Shown here: positions 1-8,388 of the stretch, in pieces | Numbering within the stretch: the first letter of the stretch is position 1 | Layout: every line of letters starts with the position of its first letter | From: Butyrivibrio sp. X503 | GTDB lineage: Bacteria; Bacillota; Clostridia; Lachnospirales; Lachnospiraceae | Reading direction: 5' to 3' | Assembly (NCBI RefSeq): GCF_003625475.1 | Contig: NZ_RAIQ01000008.1 | Coordinates: 1 to 64,000, forward strand | DNA: 64,000 nt | Position numbers and translations under genes: made by a program | The notes under the pieces: model-generated | Database searches by the model: none | What the model saw: only the letters and a program-made list of their open reading frames with translations | Told to the model about the DNA's origin: nothing

Positions 1-60
1 ATATATAGTAATCGCGTGTAGCTTGTTTAGTAAGCATTCACGCGAAATCAATCAGATTTT

Positions 61-262
61 GAAATTGCGTGTCGGTATGTCCGAAAGCATGCACGCGAAA
101 TGCAACAGAGATTGAAATTGCGTGTCGCTACGCCCGAAAGCATGCACGCGAAATGCAACAGAGATTGAAATTGCGTGTCGGAATGTCCGAAAGCATGCAC
201 GCGAAATGCAACAGAGATTGAAATTGCGTGTCGGCATGTCCGAAAGCATGCACCCCGAAATA
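61..262. repeat. 53-bp tandem repeat, about 4 copies
   Basis: Three full 53-bp units start at 61, 114 and 167, and a fourth partial unit starts at 220. A degenerate copy precedes them at about 11-60. Each unit holds GCGTG and CACGC about 20 bases apart, so each can fold as a small hairpin. The units differ mainly in the six or so bases after GCGTGTCG. The array ends about 35 bases before the dehydrogenase start. Translated reading frames across it are repeats of the same peptide and are not credible genes. Confidence 0.9.
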
Positions 263-297
263 AAAACTTGATCACCGATATACGGAGAAATTGATAG

Positions 298-1503
298 ATG
301 AAAGCACAAGTTCTATACGACATAGGCGAAATAAGTTATGCGGATGTGGAGAAGCCCGTTCCGAGAGCGAACGAGGCGCTTGTTAAGGTGCGCGCGTGCG
401 GCATCTGCGGCTCCGACATTCCGCGCATATATAAGACGGGCGCGCACAATATGCCGCTCATTCCCGGTCACGAATTCTCCGGAACAGTAGAGGAATGCGA
501 GACTGCACCTGAACTTGTAGGAAAAAGAGTCGGCATCTTCCCGTTAAAACCTTGCATGGAGTGCGCTCAGTGCAAAAACAAGCACTACGAGATGTGCTCT
601 AACTATGACTACCTAGGATCACGCTGCGACGGAGGATTTGCGGAGTACGTGGCGGTTCCTACCTGGAATTTGCTGCCAATCCCCGATGAAATAACGGACA
701 GCGAGGCGGCAATGCTTGAGCCCATGTGCGTTGCGGTTCATGCAATGCGTAAGGCCGGCCTTGAAATATGCTCCGGTGCGGGTACGCAACAGTGTACTCC
801 AATACCTTCAGACGCGAACAAGTCTATCTTCATCTGTGGCCTTGGCACAATCGGCCTCTTGCTTGCAATGTTCCTTAAAGACGCGGGCTACCGCAATGTC
901 TATTGCATATACAACAAAGGCATCCAGTTGGAAAAGCTTGTAGATATGGGATTTGCGCTCAGTAACCTGTGGGATTATCGCGAGGGCGACCCTGCAGACT
1001 TCGTCCGCGAGAAGACCTCCGGCGCGAGAGGCACCAACGCAGGCACAGACGCAACTTCCGGCGCTGAATCAAGCGCAACCGCAGCCACAAGCCCCGGTGC
1101 CGATGTCTTCTTCGAATGCATCGGAACGTCCGAAGCCTACGAGCGCGCAGTATCCTTAACCGCTCCGCTTGGTACTGTCGTTCTTGTCGGAAACCCCGCC
1201 TCGGACATGAGCTTGAAGCGCGAAGTCTACTGGAAGATCCTCCGCAACCAGATTAAACTTGTCGGAACCTGGAATTCCTCATTCTATGGAAATCCGTTTG
1301 CCATGAAGGCGGTGGAGGCTGCAGGAACCCTCGCCCTCGACGACTGGAACTACGTTCTTTCAAGGCTACCCGAGATCAGAAAGAGCGGATTCTCGCCCGA
1401 GAACCTCATTACCCATAGGTTCACACTCGACGAGATGCAGCAAGGACTTGAAATTATGCGCGATAAGGCTGACGAATATATCAAGATAATGGTAGAATAT
1501 TGA
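298..1503 (+). CDS. Zinc-dependent alcohol dehydrogenase, galactitol-1-phosphate/polyol dehydrogenase-like
   Basis: A medium-chain zinc dehydrogenase of 401 residues, closest in my recollection to GatD (galactitol-1-phosphate 5-dehydrogenase), which oxidises a polyol phosphate with NAD+. The catalytic zinc site shows as GICGSD (Cys37) and GHEF (His58, Glu59). The structural zinc cysteines are at 86, 89, 92 and 100. A Rossmann motif (CGLGTIGL) lies near 180. The protein is about 50 residues longer than GatD because of two insertions: one near 158-177, and an Ala/Ser/Thr/Gly-rich stretch near 241-269 that looks disordered. The start is supported by GGAGA about 10 bases upstream. No transporter or other polyol gene lies beside it, so the substrate is open. 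Confidence 0.85.
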   Translation: MKAQVLYDIGEISYADVEKPVPRANEALVKVRACGICGSDIPRIYKTGAHNMPLIPGHEFSGTVEECETAPELVGKRVGIFPLKPCMECAQCKNKHYEMCSNYDYLGSRCDGGFAEYVAVPTWNLLPIPDEITDSEAAMLEPMCVAVHAMRKAGLEICSGAGTQQCTPIPSDANKSIFICGLGTIGLLLAMFLKDAGYRNVYCIYNKGIQLEKLVDMGFALSNLWDYREGDPADFVREKTSGARGTNAGTDATSGAESSATAATSPGADVFFECIGTSEAYERAVSLTAPLGTVVLVGNPASDMSLKREVYWKILRNQIKLVGTWNSSFYGNPFAMKAVEAAGTLALDDWNYVLSRLPEIRKSGFSPENLITHRFTLDEMQQGLEIMRDKADEYIKIMVEY

Positions 1504-1548
1504 AACAACCACACATCAAAAGCTTTTTTATATCGAAAGGAGATTTCT

Positions 1549-2115
1549 ATGGCAGAGAACAACAAATGGAGATGCAGAGCAGCGGACCTCAAGGGCACCG
1601 AGACAGAAAAGAACCTGATGGCAGCATTCGCCGGTGAGTCCGAGGCAAGAAATAAATACACATTCTTCGCTTCAAAGGCTAAGAAGGAAGGATATGTGCA
1701 GATTTCAAATATATTTGCCGAGACGGCAGCCAATGAAAAAGAACATGCTGAGATCTGGTACAAGATCCTTGAAGGCATCGGAACAACAGTAGATTGCCTC
1801 AAGAACGCGGCAGAAGGCGAAGAGTACGAGTGGAAGGAAATGTATCCCTCATTTGCAAAGAAAGCAAGAGAAGAAGGCTTTGACGAGATCGCTGAGCTCT
1901 TCGAGGGCGTAGCCGCTATCGAAAAAGAGCATGAGGAGCGTTACAGAAAGCTTCTTAAGAACGTCGAGGACAAGATCGTCTTCTCACGCGACGGCGATTG
2001 CATCTGGCAGTGCAGCAACTGTGGTCACATCGTGGTTGGCAAGCAAGCTCCCGAAGTTTGCCCCATCTGCAACCACCCGCAGGCATACTTCCAGCTCAAG
2101 GCTGAGAATTATTAA
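1549..2115 (+). CDS. rbr: Rubrerythrin
   Basis: Rubrerythrin, 188 residues: a cytoplasmic NADH-linked peroxidase of anaerobes that reduces hydrogen peroxide. Residues about 15-145 form the ferritin-like four-helix domain, with the diiron ligand pattern [16 protein letters not shown], and a second Glu...EKEHEE helix. The C-terminus carries a rubredoxin domain with two Cys pairs (WQCSNCG and VCPICN) for a single iron. Length and domain order match classical rubrerythrin. AAAGGAGA lies 7-8 bases before the ATG. A hairpin follows the gene. With the high-molecular-weight rubredoxin about 4 kb downstream, this marks an oxygen-sensitive host with peroxide defence. Confidence 0.97.
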   Translation: MAENNKWRCRAADLKGTETEKNLMAAFAGESEARNKYTFFASKAKKEGYVQISNIFAETAANEKEHAEIWYKILEGIGTTVDCLKNAAEGEEYEWKEMYPSFAKKAREEGFDEIAELFEGVAAIEKEHEERYRKLLKNVEDKIVFSRDGDCIWQCSNCGHIVVGKQAPEVCPICNHPQAYFQLKAENY

Positions 2116-2135
2116 AGACAATTTAAATAATAAAA

Positions 2136-2157
2136 CGGCGTAGCTTAGGCTGCGCCG
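2136..2157 (+). terminator. Hairpin after rubrerythrin
   Basis: A 9-bp stem, CGGCGTAGC with GCTGCGCCG (one G-T pair), around a TTAG loop, directly after the rubrerythrin stop. The tail is only ATTTCT, so termination may be weak. The next gene begins about 20 bases later. Confidence 0.55.
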
Positions 2158-2175
2158 ATTTCTAGGAAAGAGAAA

Positions 2176-4347
2176 ATGGGGATGAAAAAGAGACATAACC
2201 TGCAAGCCGCGATACTTGCAACAATAGTGGCTGCCGCCCTTATCACAGGCTGCAGCACGAACAAAACTACAGAAACGAACAAAACTACAGAAACGAACAC
2301 ACAGGAAGAAACAAACTCAACGACAGAAACAAGCACAAACTCAGCCGCAGAGGACTCCACAGCGACTGCCGCTGCGCAGAACTCCACCACCGCGCCAGCT
2401 TCTTCCTCCAATCTTAGCGCGGAGGAACTTGCAGAGATTGAGGAGGACTTCATGCACATGGAGAACAATTTCTTTTTGTGCCAGGAGTTCTCGGATGAGG
2501 ATGACATTGATTGGGAGGCTATATACAAAAGAAGAACGCAGGATACTTTTGAACCCGATCAGTATAAATGTGTGTCGGGTGGAAAACTGGGCTATACATA
2601 TCGCGTGAGACTTGAGCGCGTGGGCATTCCCAAGAATGAGGAAAAAGCCGCGCATTCATCATACAATGACGATCCCGACAGAATCGTGGTATTTGAAAAG
2701 AAAGGTTCAAAATATACTTTTAGAAAGAATGAATTTCTATGGGATAAAAACTGTGATGATACATTTGACGTGTATCTGAGACAGCTTGGACAGTGCAAGT
2801 TTGCGGTTTTCTACGATTCTCGTTACAAAGAATGTGCGGATATAGTTGTTCTTTCGGGGAATAAGAAAGTTGCCAGTGTTACCGGAGCTTATTTTTCCAA
2901 AATAGATAATATATACCCGGTTGACTACGATGCAAACGGTTTTGACGACATTGTGATAACAGGAGACCACGGCAGTAAGAAAAATCTGGGATTCATGGAA
3001 TTTAATGCGGGATGGGACAGTGATACTCCTTATTTTTTTGAGGAGCGTCCAAATACATCCGAAGATGCCAAGAAGAAACTGGGTGATGACTACAGCCTTG
3101 ATAGGATAAAAGAGTATGTGCTTCAAAATGACATAAAAGACGTAGAATTTTGGGGCGAAGAGTATACGCATTCCTACGATTCATATAAAGAGGCTTACTA
3201 TGCCTTGGCGTCAAAAGTAGAGGCTGAGGAAGATATGAATGAATCCCGCGAGCCTCAAAAGGCATCTTGCCGCTATGAACTTAAAAAGCTTGATAATGAC
3301 GGAATTCCGGAGTTCCTCGTTAAGGACAGCGAAGGGAAAGTCAATATCTACACCTTCAAGGATGATGAACTGCGCGTATATGAAGAAGAGGGCGCCGCTT
3401 CAGAAACAGGTGAAGACTCCACCGATACCAAAGATTCCCTTCCGGAAGCAGACTCTTTTACCATAAAAGACTCTTTTCCTGTAATACAAAAGAAACTTGG
3501 CTATAGCGCCGATAAAGTGACGCTTCTTTATGATAAAAAAGAAAATGACAAAAACAAGAAAAAATCTGACAAGCCAAAGGCAGTAAGAGACGTAGCCAAT
3601 GATTTTAACATGATCATAAATTTCTCTGTGGGTTATAAAGAGTATTCATTTGGAATAAAAGATGATTCATGGGGGCATATTAAACTTGGCCTCATGGATA
3701 AGGAGAATTTAGTGGAAACTCAGACCGAATTTTCTGTTTCCAAGGTTTTCCTTGTGGAAAAAGCGGATGGACATGCATTTCTTGTTATGTTCAACATGAA
3801 TAGGTGGTATCATGGCACGGCTTTTGTCTACAATCTTAACGGCAACAAAGTAACTGCGCCGATAGAGCTTAACGGAGATTATATCTATTGCCTGACTGAC
3901 ATAAAAGACTCATCGAACTTTGAACTTATGTCAATATCAGAGCTGATTGGTTCTACTTTGACCAAAAAGACTTTTTACATGGATCCTTGCGGAGAGATCA
4001 AATCTACCGATGAGTACGGCTATTATATCAAAGGAAATTCAATCTGCGATGGGGAGCCTATTGCCAAGAGCGGAGATGTAATGACGGCCAAGAAGGACTT
4101 GGAGCTTGAAGCTAGCAAAACACCCGAAGATCCCGATTCCATGGAGGATATCACCCTCCCCAAGGGAACGAAAGTTACATTCTACAGGATCAAAGACAGA
4201 GATGTTTATCTTTTAATACCAGACGGCAGACAAATCTGTTTCCACATGCTGGGGGAAGACGAAGATCCCGGCGATGAACCTGTCAACCACATAGATGATA
4301 TGTTTGAAGACTTACCATATATTCCCGAACCGGAAGTTGAGTGGTAA
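2176..4347 (+). CDS. Large secreted lipoprotein of unknown function
   Basis: A 723-residue lipoprotein. A basic start (KKRH) and hydrophobic segment lead to a lipobox LITGC, predicting lipidation of Cys26. Residues about 27-80 are a Thr/Asn/Glu/Ser-rich linker, partly made of an 18-bp DNA repeat (near 2261-2305). The rest is acidic and soluble-looking. It includes Asp-rich segments resembling FG-GAP/VCBS-type repeats (DYDANGFDDIV and NDGIPEFLV), and the last 100 residues contain an SH3-like stretch (LPKGTKVTFYRI). I do not recognise a catalytic domain. It is probably anchored on the outer face of the membrane. A second ATG at 2182 is an alternative start; AGGAAAG lies 5 or 11 bases upstream. 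Confidence 0.8.
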   Translation: MGMKKRHNLQAAILATIVAAALITGCSTNKTTETNKTTETNTQEETNSTTETSTNSAAEDSTATAAAQNSTTAPASSSNLSAEELAEIEEDFMHMENNFFLCQEFSDEDDIDWEAIYKRRTQDTFEPDQYKCVSGGKLGYTYRVRLERVGIPKNEEKAAHSSYNDDPDRIVVFEKKGSKYTFRKNEFLWDKNCDDTFDVYLRQLGQCKFAVFYDSRYKECADIVVLSGNKKVASVTGAYFSKIDNIYPVDYDANGFDDIVITGDHGSKKNLGFMEFNAGWDSDTPYFFEERPNTSEDAKKKLGDDYSLDRIKEYVLQNDIKDVEFWGEEYTHSYDSYKEAYYALASKVEAEEDMNESREPQKASCRYELKKLDNDGIPEFLVKDSEGKVNIYTFKDDELRVYEEEGAASETGEDSTDTKDSLPEADSFTIKDSFPVIQKKLGYSADKVTLLYDKKENDKNKKKSDKPKAVRDVANDFNMIINFSVGYKEYSFGIKDDSWGHIKLGLMDKENLVETQTEFSVSKVFLVEKADGHAFLVMFNMNRWYHGTAFVYNLNGNKVTAPIELNGDYIYCLTDIKDSSNFELMSISELIGSTLTKKTFYMDPCGEIKSTDEYGYYIKGNSICDGEPIAKSGDVMTAKKDLELEASKTPEDPDSMEDITLPKGTKVTFYRIKDRDVYLLIPDGRQICFHMLGEDEDPGDEPVNHIDDMFEDLPYIPEPEVEW

Positions 4348-4493
4348 TGGTGCGAATATACGTTGAGAGTACCAAGATAGGACCGGATTTTCAGATACTT
4401 TAATGAAAAGCCGCAGATTATGTCAAAAACATCAACAATGAAAAGACTATGGAAAAAGAGATAGAGGCGTTTTCGAAGTCATTTGTTTTATAA
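4347..4493 (+). pseudogene. Possible short gene remnant
   Basis: One frame reads 18 codons from an ATG overlapping the lipoprotein stop, hits TAA-TGA at 4401-4406, then continues 28 charged, coding-like codons to TAA at 4491 (ending IEAFSKSFVL). This may be a decayed small gene or a lost 3' extension. There is no homology I can name; it could be chance. Confidence 0.25.
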
Positions 4494-4511
4494 CCTCTTA
4501 CAAGGTATAAT
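4483..4511 (+). promoter_or_regulatory. Probable sigma-A promoter for the priming sugar transferase
   Basis: TTGTTT at 4483-4488, a 17-base spacer, then a perfect TATAAT at 4506-4511. This predicts a leader of about 80 bases before the sugar transferase ATG at 4599. Confidence 0.55.
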
Positions 4512-4598
4512 GTACAAGGCAGGTTTGAAATTTACAATCTGATATTATGCTCTTTTTGAGTATGACCACCAATATTATCACAATATAAGAGGCCTTCA

Positions 4599-5984
4599 AT
4601 GAAAAAGAACAAAATTCAGAAAAGATATATATACAGAGGAATGTGCACGATGGTTCTTTGCGCCATCGCGACAGGCCTCTTTTTTGCGGCATGGTACGGC
4701 TTTGTACACAAGAACAACAACACAGGCTATCTCCTTGGTCTTGGTAACCTCGGAATGGCCATTGGTATATATTTAGTACTTTATTACTTCATAGGCAGAT
4801 CTCTCAGAGCCTTCAGGATCGGTGTAGACAGAAAGGCCAATCTTTTGGCGTCTCAGGTCATGACCATCTTTATGGTGGATTTCTTTGAGATATTTATTTC
4901 ATGTGCCATCACCGGTCAGTTCAGATTTTTCCATATATTTTTTGTAAGATACCTCATCCTTGCGCTTATTCAGAGTGCGGTACTCTGTGGTCTTACACTT
5001 CCTCTTGTGGATGTCTACAGGAAGTTCTTTAAGCCTCAGCGTATTCTCGAGATATATAGTGAGGACTCCAATGAAAAGACTGAGTTCATGAACGAAAGAC
5101 CTGATAAATACAGGGTTGCGGAATCTATCGGTATCTACGAAGGCGTGGATAAGATTCTTGCTGTTGTACCCGATTATGAAGCAATCCTTCTCAATGATAT
5201 TCCGTCCGAACTCAAGAACATCATACTTAAGGAATGCTTCCGCATAGGCAAAAGAGTCTACTTTACGCCTAAGATCTCAGATATTATCGGTAAGAATTCC
5301 GAAAACATAGACCTATTTGACACACCTCTTTACTTGTGCAGAAATAGCGGAATAGGCATGGGCCAGCGAATACTCAAAAGATTCTTTGACCTTTTGTTCT
5401 CTGTACTGGCGTTTATCGTATTCAGTCCACTGTTTCTCATAGTTGCTATCGCAATTAAACTTGAGGATGGCGGTCCGATATTCTACAAGCAGGACAGAGT
5501 TACAAGGGGCGGTAAGGTATTCGGTATCCTTAAGTTCAGATCAATGATCGTTGACGCCGAGAAGGACGGAAGACCACATCCTGCGGGCGAAGCGGATGAC
5601 CGTATCACCAAGGTCGGACATGTTATAAGACCTACCAGAATTGATGAGCTTCCGCAGCTCCTTAACATAATTGCAGGAGATATGTCCATTGTCGGACCCA
5701 GACCCGAGAGAGTTGAGCACGTTGAGAAATATACGAAGGATATTCCCGAATTCGAGTTCAGACTTAAAGTTAAGGGCGGACTTACCGGTGTAGCTCAGGT
5801 TTTTGGTAAATACAACACAAGTCCCTTAAGTAAGCTTAAGATGGACCTCTATTACATCACAAACTATTCACTCCTTCTTGACCTACAGATCATCTTCGAG
5901 ACAGTCAAGATTCTCGTTCAGAAAGAGAGCACTGCAGGATTCTCCGAAGAGAAACAAAAAGAGATGGGGCAGGCGCATAAGTAA
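4599..5984 (+). CDS. Polyprenyl-phosphate sugar-1-phosphate transferase (priming glycosyltransferase)
   Basis: A 461-residue bacterial sugar transferase of the WbaP/PglC type. It moves a sugar-1-phosphate from a nucleotide sugar to undecaprenyl phosphate, the first membrane step of surface glycan assembly. Residues about 15-140 hold four hydrophobic segments, followed by a soluble CoA-binding-like domain and a re-entrant helix near 255-285. The C-terminal catalytic domain shows ILKFRSM, the RIDELPQL motif (with the acidic residue pair expected for the family), GDMSIVGPRP and GLTGVAQV. AGAGG lies 9-10 bases before the ATG. It is the only priming enzyme in the window and may serve one or more of the downstream glycan operons, though it stands apart from them. 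Confidence 0.93.
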   Translation: MKKNKIQKRYIYRGMCTMVLCAIATGLFFAAWYGFVHKNNNTGYLLGLGNLGMAIGIYLVLYYFIGRSLRAFRIGVDRKANLLASQVMTIFMVDFFEIFISCAITGQFRFFHIFFVRYLILALIQSAVLCGLTLPLVDVYRKFFKPQRILEIYSEDSNEKTEFMNERPDKYRVAESIGIYEGVDKILAVVPDYEAILLNDIPSELKNIILKECFRIGKRVYFTPKISDIIGKNSENIDLFDTPLYLCRNSGIGMGQRILKRFFDLLFSVLAFIVFSPLFLIVAIAIKLEDGGPIFYKQDRVTRGGKVFGILKFRSMIVDAEKDGRPHPAGEADDRITKVGHVIRPTRIDELPQLLNIIAGDMSIVGPRPERVEHVEKYTKDIPEFEFRLKVKGGLTGVAQVFGKYNTSPLSKLKMDLYYITNYSLLLDLQIIFETVKILVQKESTAGFSEEKQKEMGQAHK

Positions 5985-6059
5985 ATAAAAAATAACAAGT
6001 AAATTCAGGATATTTGGCAACGTCAATTCTTTTCAACAGGTGGAAAGGAGATTTCATCT

Positions 6060-6683
6060 ATGAATACCAAGGCAATGTACAAGTTATCTTACGGTTTATT
6101 TGTATGCACAGTAGTAAACGGTGATAAGAAGAATGGCTGTATCACCAACACTGCGGTTCAGGTTGCATCCGATCCAAACAGGATTTCTCTTGCGATCAAT
6201 AAAGCCAACCTGACTCACGACATGCTAAAAGAGACAGGCAAGTGCAATATCTCTGTGCTCAGTACCGATGCATCATTTGACACCTTCAAGCACTTCGGCT
6301 TCCAGAGCGGAAGGGACGTCGACAAATTCGCTTCGTTCACCGATTTCAAGCTTGCCGATAATGGAATCCCTTACATCACAAAGGGCACCAATGCCTATTT
6401 CTCCTTGAACGTGGAAAAAGAAGTTGACCTTGGTTCGCATACTCTTTTTATCTGCGAGCCTGTATTTATGGATGTTTTGGCTGATACTCCTTCCTGCACC
6501 TACGAGTATTATCAGAACAATATCAAGCCCAAGCCTCAGCCCGTCGGCGAAACACCCAAGGGCGAGACTATCTGGAAATGTACGATCTGCGGCTATGAGT
6601 ATGTGGGTGAGGATATGCCCGACGACTTCATCTGCCCGATCTGCAAGCATCCCAAGGATGATTTTGAGAAGATAATAAGATAA
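6060..6683 (+). CDS. hrb: High-molecular-weight rubredoxin (flavin reductase-rubredoxin fusion)
   Basis: A 207-residue fusion. Residues 1-150 form a flavin reductase-like FMN-binding split-barrel domain (NGCITNTAVQ and TGKCNISVLS regions). Residues about 165-207 form a rubredoxin domain with CTICGYEYVG and CPICKHP, giving the four iron-binding cysteines. In acetogens and other anaerobes this protein passes electrons from NADH oxidoreductases to oxygen- and NO-reducing flavodiiron proteins. No flavodiiron gene is visible here. GGAAAGGAGA precedes the ATG by about 8 bases. The gene ends in an AT-rich repeat tract and a strong terminator. Confidence 0.92.
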   Translation: MNTKAMYKLSYGLFVCTVVNGDKKNGCITNTAVQVASDPNRISLAINKANLTHDMLKETGKCNISVLSTDASFDTFKHFGFQSGRDVDKFASFTDFKLADNGIPYITKGTNAYFSLNVEKEVDLGSHTLFICEPVFMDVLADTPSCTYEYYQNNIKPKPQPVGETPKGETIWKCTICGYEYVGEDMPDDFICPICKHPKDDFEKIIR

Positions 6684-6731
6684 TAATGTAATAAAGTAAT
6701 AGTGTAATAAAATAATAAAGTAATAATGTAA
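6680..6731. repeat. AT-rich degenerate repeat (TAATAATGTAATAAAG type)
   Basis: About 50 bases just after the hrb stop consist of near-repeats of TAATA(A/G)TGTAATAAA, with stops in all forward frames. It looks like slippage-derived sequence between two convergent genes. Confidence 0.6.
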
Positions 6732-6732
6732 T

Positions 6733-6764
6733 GCCACATATCCGAGAGGGTATGTGGCGTTTTG
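6733..6764 (+). terminator. Rho-independent terminator between convergent genes
   Basis: A perfect 8-bp stem, GCCACATA with TATGTGGC, loop TCCGAGAGGG, followed by GTTTTG. It ends hrb transcription, and the stop codon of the convergent ATPase gene lies 7 bases further on. Confidence 0.8.
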
Positions 6765-6770
6765 CTTTGA

Positions 6771-8153
6771 TCAGTACATATCATCTATTGATATAAGTCT
6801 ACATCCTTTAGCGGTTTTCTTTATATAGTCAGTAAATCCTCCAAGTGAAAAGATACAGATTAGGGGATTGGTGGTTGGTAGATATTTAATCTTATCAATC
6901 AATTTTTCGTATTCAGTCTTATCGAACGGAGCGTTTTTAAATTTGCACTCTCCGACTAGAAGGACATCTTTTCCGTTTTTTCCAAGCAGATCTATTTCTA
7001 TTTGCTTTGGCTTTTTGTTTTCATCAAGGACAGAGTCTTGATAGTCTGATATTTCAGTGAGAATAGGAAAATTATCTTGTCCTGCATGCATCATTAGGAA
7101 TTCTTTTGCCATTTTTTCGAATATCTTACCCATGAAATCATGGAGATGTTCCTTTACGTTAGAGTAGTAGTATGCAGAGCCGTTATCTGCGTTTATCAGA
7201 CTTGTTGCTCTGTTTACATAACGGAACCAGAATTCAAGCATACTGTCGTTTAGCATATAATATGGCTTTTTTGATATTCTCTTTTCCAGAATTTCTGCAC
7301 CTGTGAGAACTTTAAGCGGGTAGTTGACATCATCTGAGCCGACAAAAGATGCAATTTCACTATTCTTGGTATGACCGGTTGCGACGGCTGAAATAATTGA
7401 ATTGTACAGCGCAGGGTTCTGCTTCTCATTTGTTATCACGCTTTTAATCTGCTCTTCGGAGAAATAGCCTCCGATAGAGTAGAATTCTTCTAAGATGTTT
7501 TCTTCCAGGCTAAGATTGGTATCGAACTGGTCTATGTATTTTGCAACACCGTTAGTAAGCCCATAACAAATAGCTTTTTCTTCATTGGTGTATCCATCAA
7601 GAAATTCAGCAGTTTCCAAGTAATTAAATGGACGAAGCTTTAATTCCAGATTGCTTCTTCCGTGAAGTGGCGCGGATTCAGCCAGGACCTCACCTTTCAT
7701 AAAGCTTACAAGAGATCCGCATAAAACAAAGAATAATTTGCTGCTTTTCCACTTTGTATCAATTGTTTTTTGAAGAACAGATTGGATATATGGGCACTGT
7801 TTGGCAAGATAAGGGTACTCGTCAATGAAAAAAATGATTTTTTCTTTCTCAGCTTGCTTTCCGATAAACTCAAAGAGGTTATCAAAGTTATTAAAACTGA
7901 CACTACCGAGCATATCGGGAGCCAAGGCACTTAATACAGATTCAGTCATCATGGATAATAACTCTGACTCCCCGCGCTCTACGGCTGTAAAAGAGATATG
8001 TTTGCATTTATGTTCGGCGATGAATTTATTTATAAGCATTGTTTTTCCGATTCTTCGTCTTCCGTATAAGACAATCATTGAGAATCCGGACTGTTTGTAC
8101 TTTTTATCAAGTATAGCAAGCTCTTTTGTTCGTCCTCTGAATATTTCGCTCAT
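6771..8153 (-). CDS. ATP-binding protein, archaeal-ATPase/DUF234 family
   Basis: A 460-residue ATPase_2 (PF01637)-type protein. The Walker A motif is YGRRRIGKT near residues 30-38, and Walker B is IIFFIDEYPYLA near 110-121. The middle is a winged-helix-like region. The C-terminal DUF234 part has IEIDLLG...LVGECKF, resembling a PD-(D/E)XK nuclease core (D, E, K). Family members are very common in anaerobes and archaea, often in multiple copies; their role is not settled (mobile element, defence or toxin-like roles have been suggested). GAGAGG lies about 10 bases upstream of the ATG. Its leader holds four palindromes and its promoter is well defined, both described separately. Confidence 0.88.
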   Translation of the reverse strand: MSEIFRGRTKELAILDKKYKQSGFSMIVLYGRRRIGKTMLINKFIAEHKCKHISFTAVERGESELLSMMTESVLSALAPDMLGSVSFNNFDNLFEFIGKQAEKEKIIFFIDEYPYLAKQCPYIQSVLQKTIDTKWKSSKLFFVLCGSLVSFMKGEVLAESAPLHGRSNLELKLRPFNYLETAEFLDGYTNEEKAICYGLTNGVAKYIDQFDTNLSLEENILEEFYSIGGYFSEEQIKSVITNEKQNPALYNSIISAVATGHTKNSEIASFVGSDDVNYPLKVLTGAEILEKRISKKPYYMLNDSMLEFWFRYVNRATSLINADNGSAYYYSNVKEHLHDFMGKIFEKMAKEFLMMHAGQDNFPILTEISDYQDSVLDENKKPKQIEIDLLGKNGKDVLLVGECKFKNAPFDKTEYEKLIDKIKYLPTTNPLICIFSLGGFTDYIKKTAKGCRLISIDDMY

Positions 8154-8173
8154 GATTTAACACCTCTCTTACT

Positions 8174-8233
8174 GAAATGCATTTCACCGAAATCAATTTC
8201 ACCGAAATCAATTTCACCGAAATGCATTTCGGT
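8174..8233 (-). repeat. Four 15-bp palindromic repeats in the ATPase leader
   Basis: Four head-to-tail 15-mers of form GAAATNNATTTC + ACC start at 8174, 8189, 8204 and 8219. The outer two contain the perfect palindrome GAAATGCATTTC. They fill the space between the predicted transcription start and the ribosome binding site of the ATPase gene, so they would be both DNA palindromes and 5' leader RNA. An autoregulatory operator array is the simplest reading. Confidence 0.85.
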
Positions 8234-8240
8234 TAATTAA

Positions 8241-8269
8241 ATTATAGCTCAATAAGTGAATATGTTCAA
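8241..8269 (-). promoter_or_regulatory. Sigma-A promoter of the ATPase gene
   Basis: On the minus strand: TTGAAC (8269-8264), a 17-base spacer, TATAAT (8246-8241). The spacing is ideal and the -10 is perfect. Transcription would begin near 8234, at the edge of the palindrome array. Confidence 0.75.
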
Positions 8270-8280
8270 TAAATATATTA

Positions 8281-8334
8281 AAACCATCAAAATGATGGCA
8301 AAAACCACTAGATTTACCATCATTTTGATGGTTT
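8281..8334. repeat. 18-bp perfect inverted repeat between divergent genes
   Basis: AAACCATCAAAATGATGG (8281-8298) and its exact reverse complement (8317-8334) are separated by 18 bases. Each arm is itself a palindrome (CCATCA-AAA-TGATGG). It sits just upstream of the -35 of the ATPase promoter and about 55 bases before the HNH gene start. This is the layout of a two-site operator, or of a transposon-derived hairpin. Confidence 0.85.
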
Positions 8335-8388
8335 CATTATTATAGAGATAGAGGCTTTGATATTGTATAACATTATGAGGAGGAACTT

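Noticed and set aside
61-262. CRISPR array
   Set aside because: The units are contiguous 53-bp tandem copies with no unique spacers and no cas genes nearby.
48-323. Antisense reading frames of 85-91 codons across the start of the window
   Set aside because: They encode a peptide repeated with the 53-bp DNA repeat (CISRACFR type), have no ribosome binding site, and run into the dehydrogenase start.
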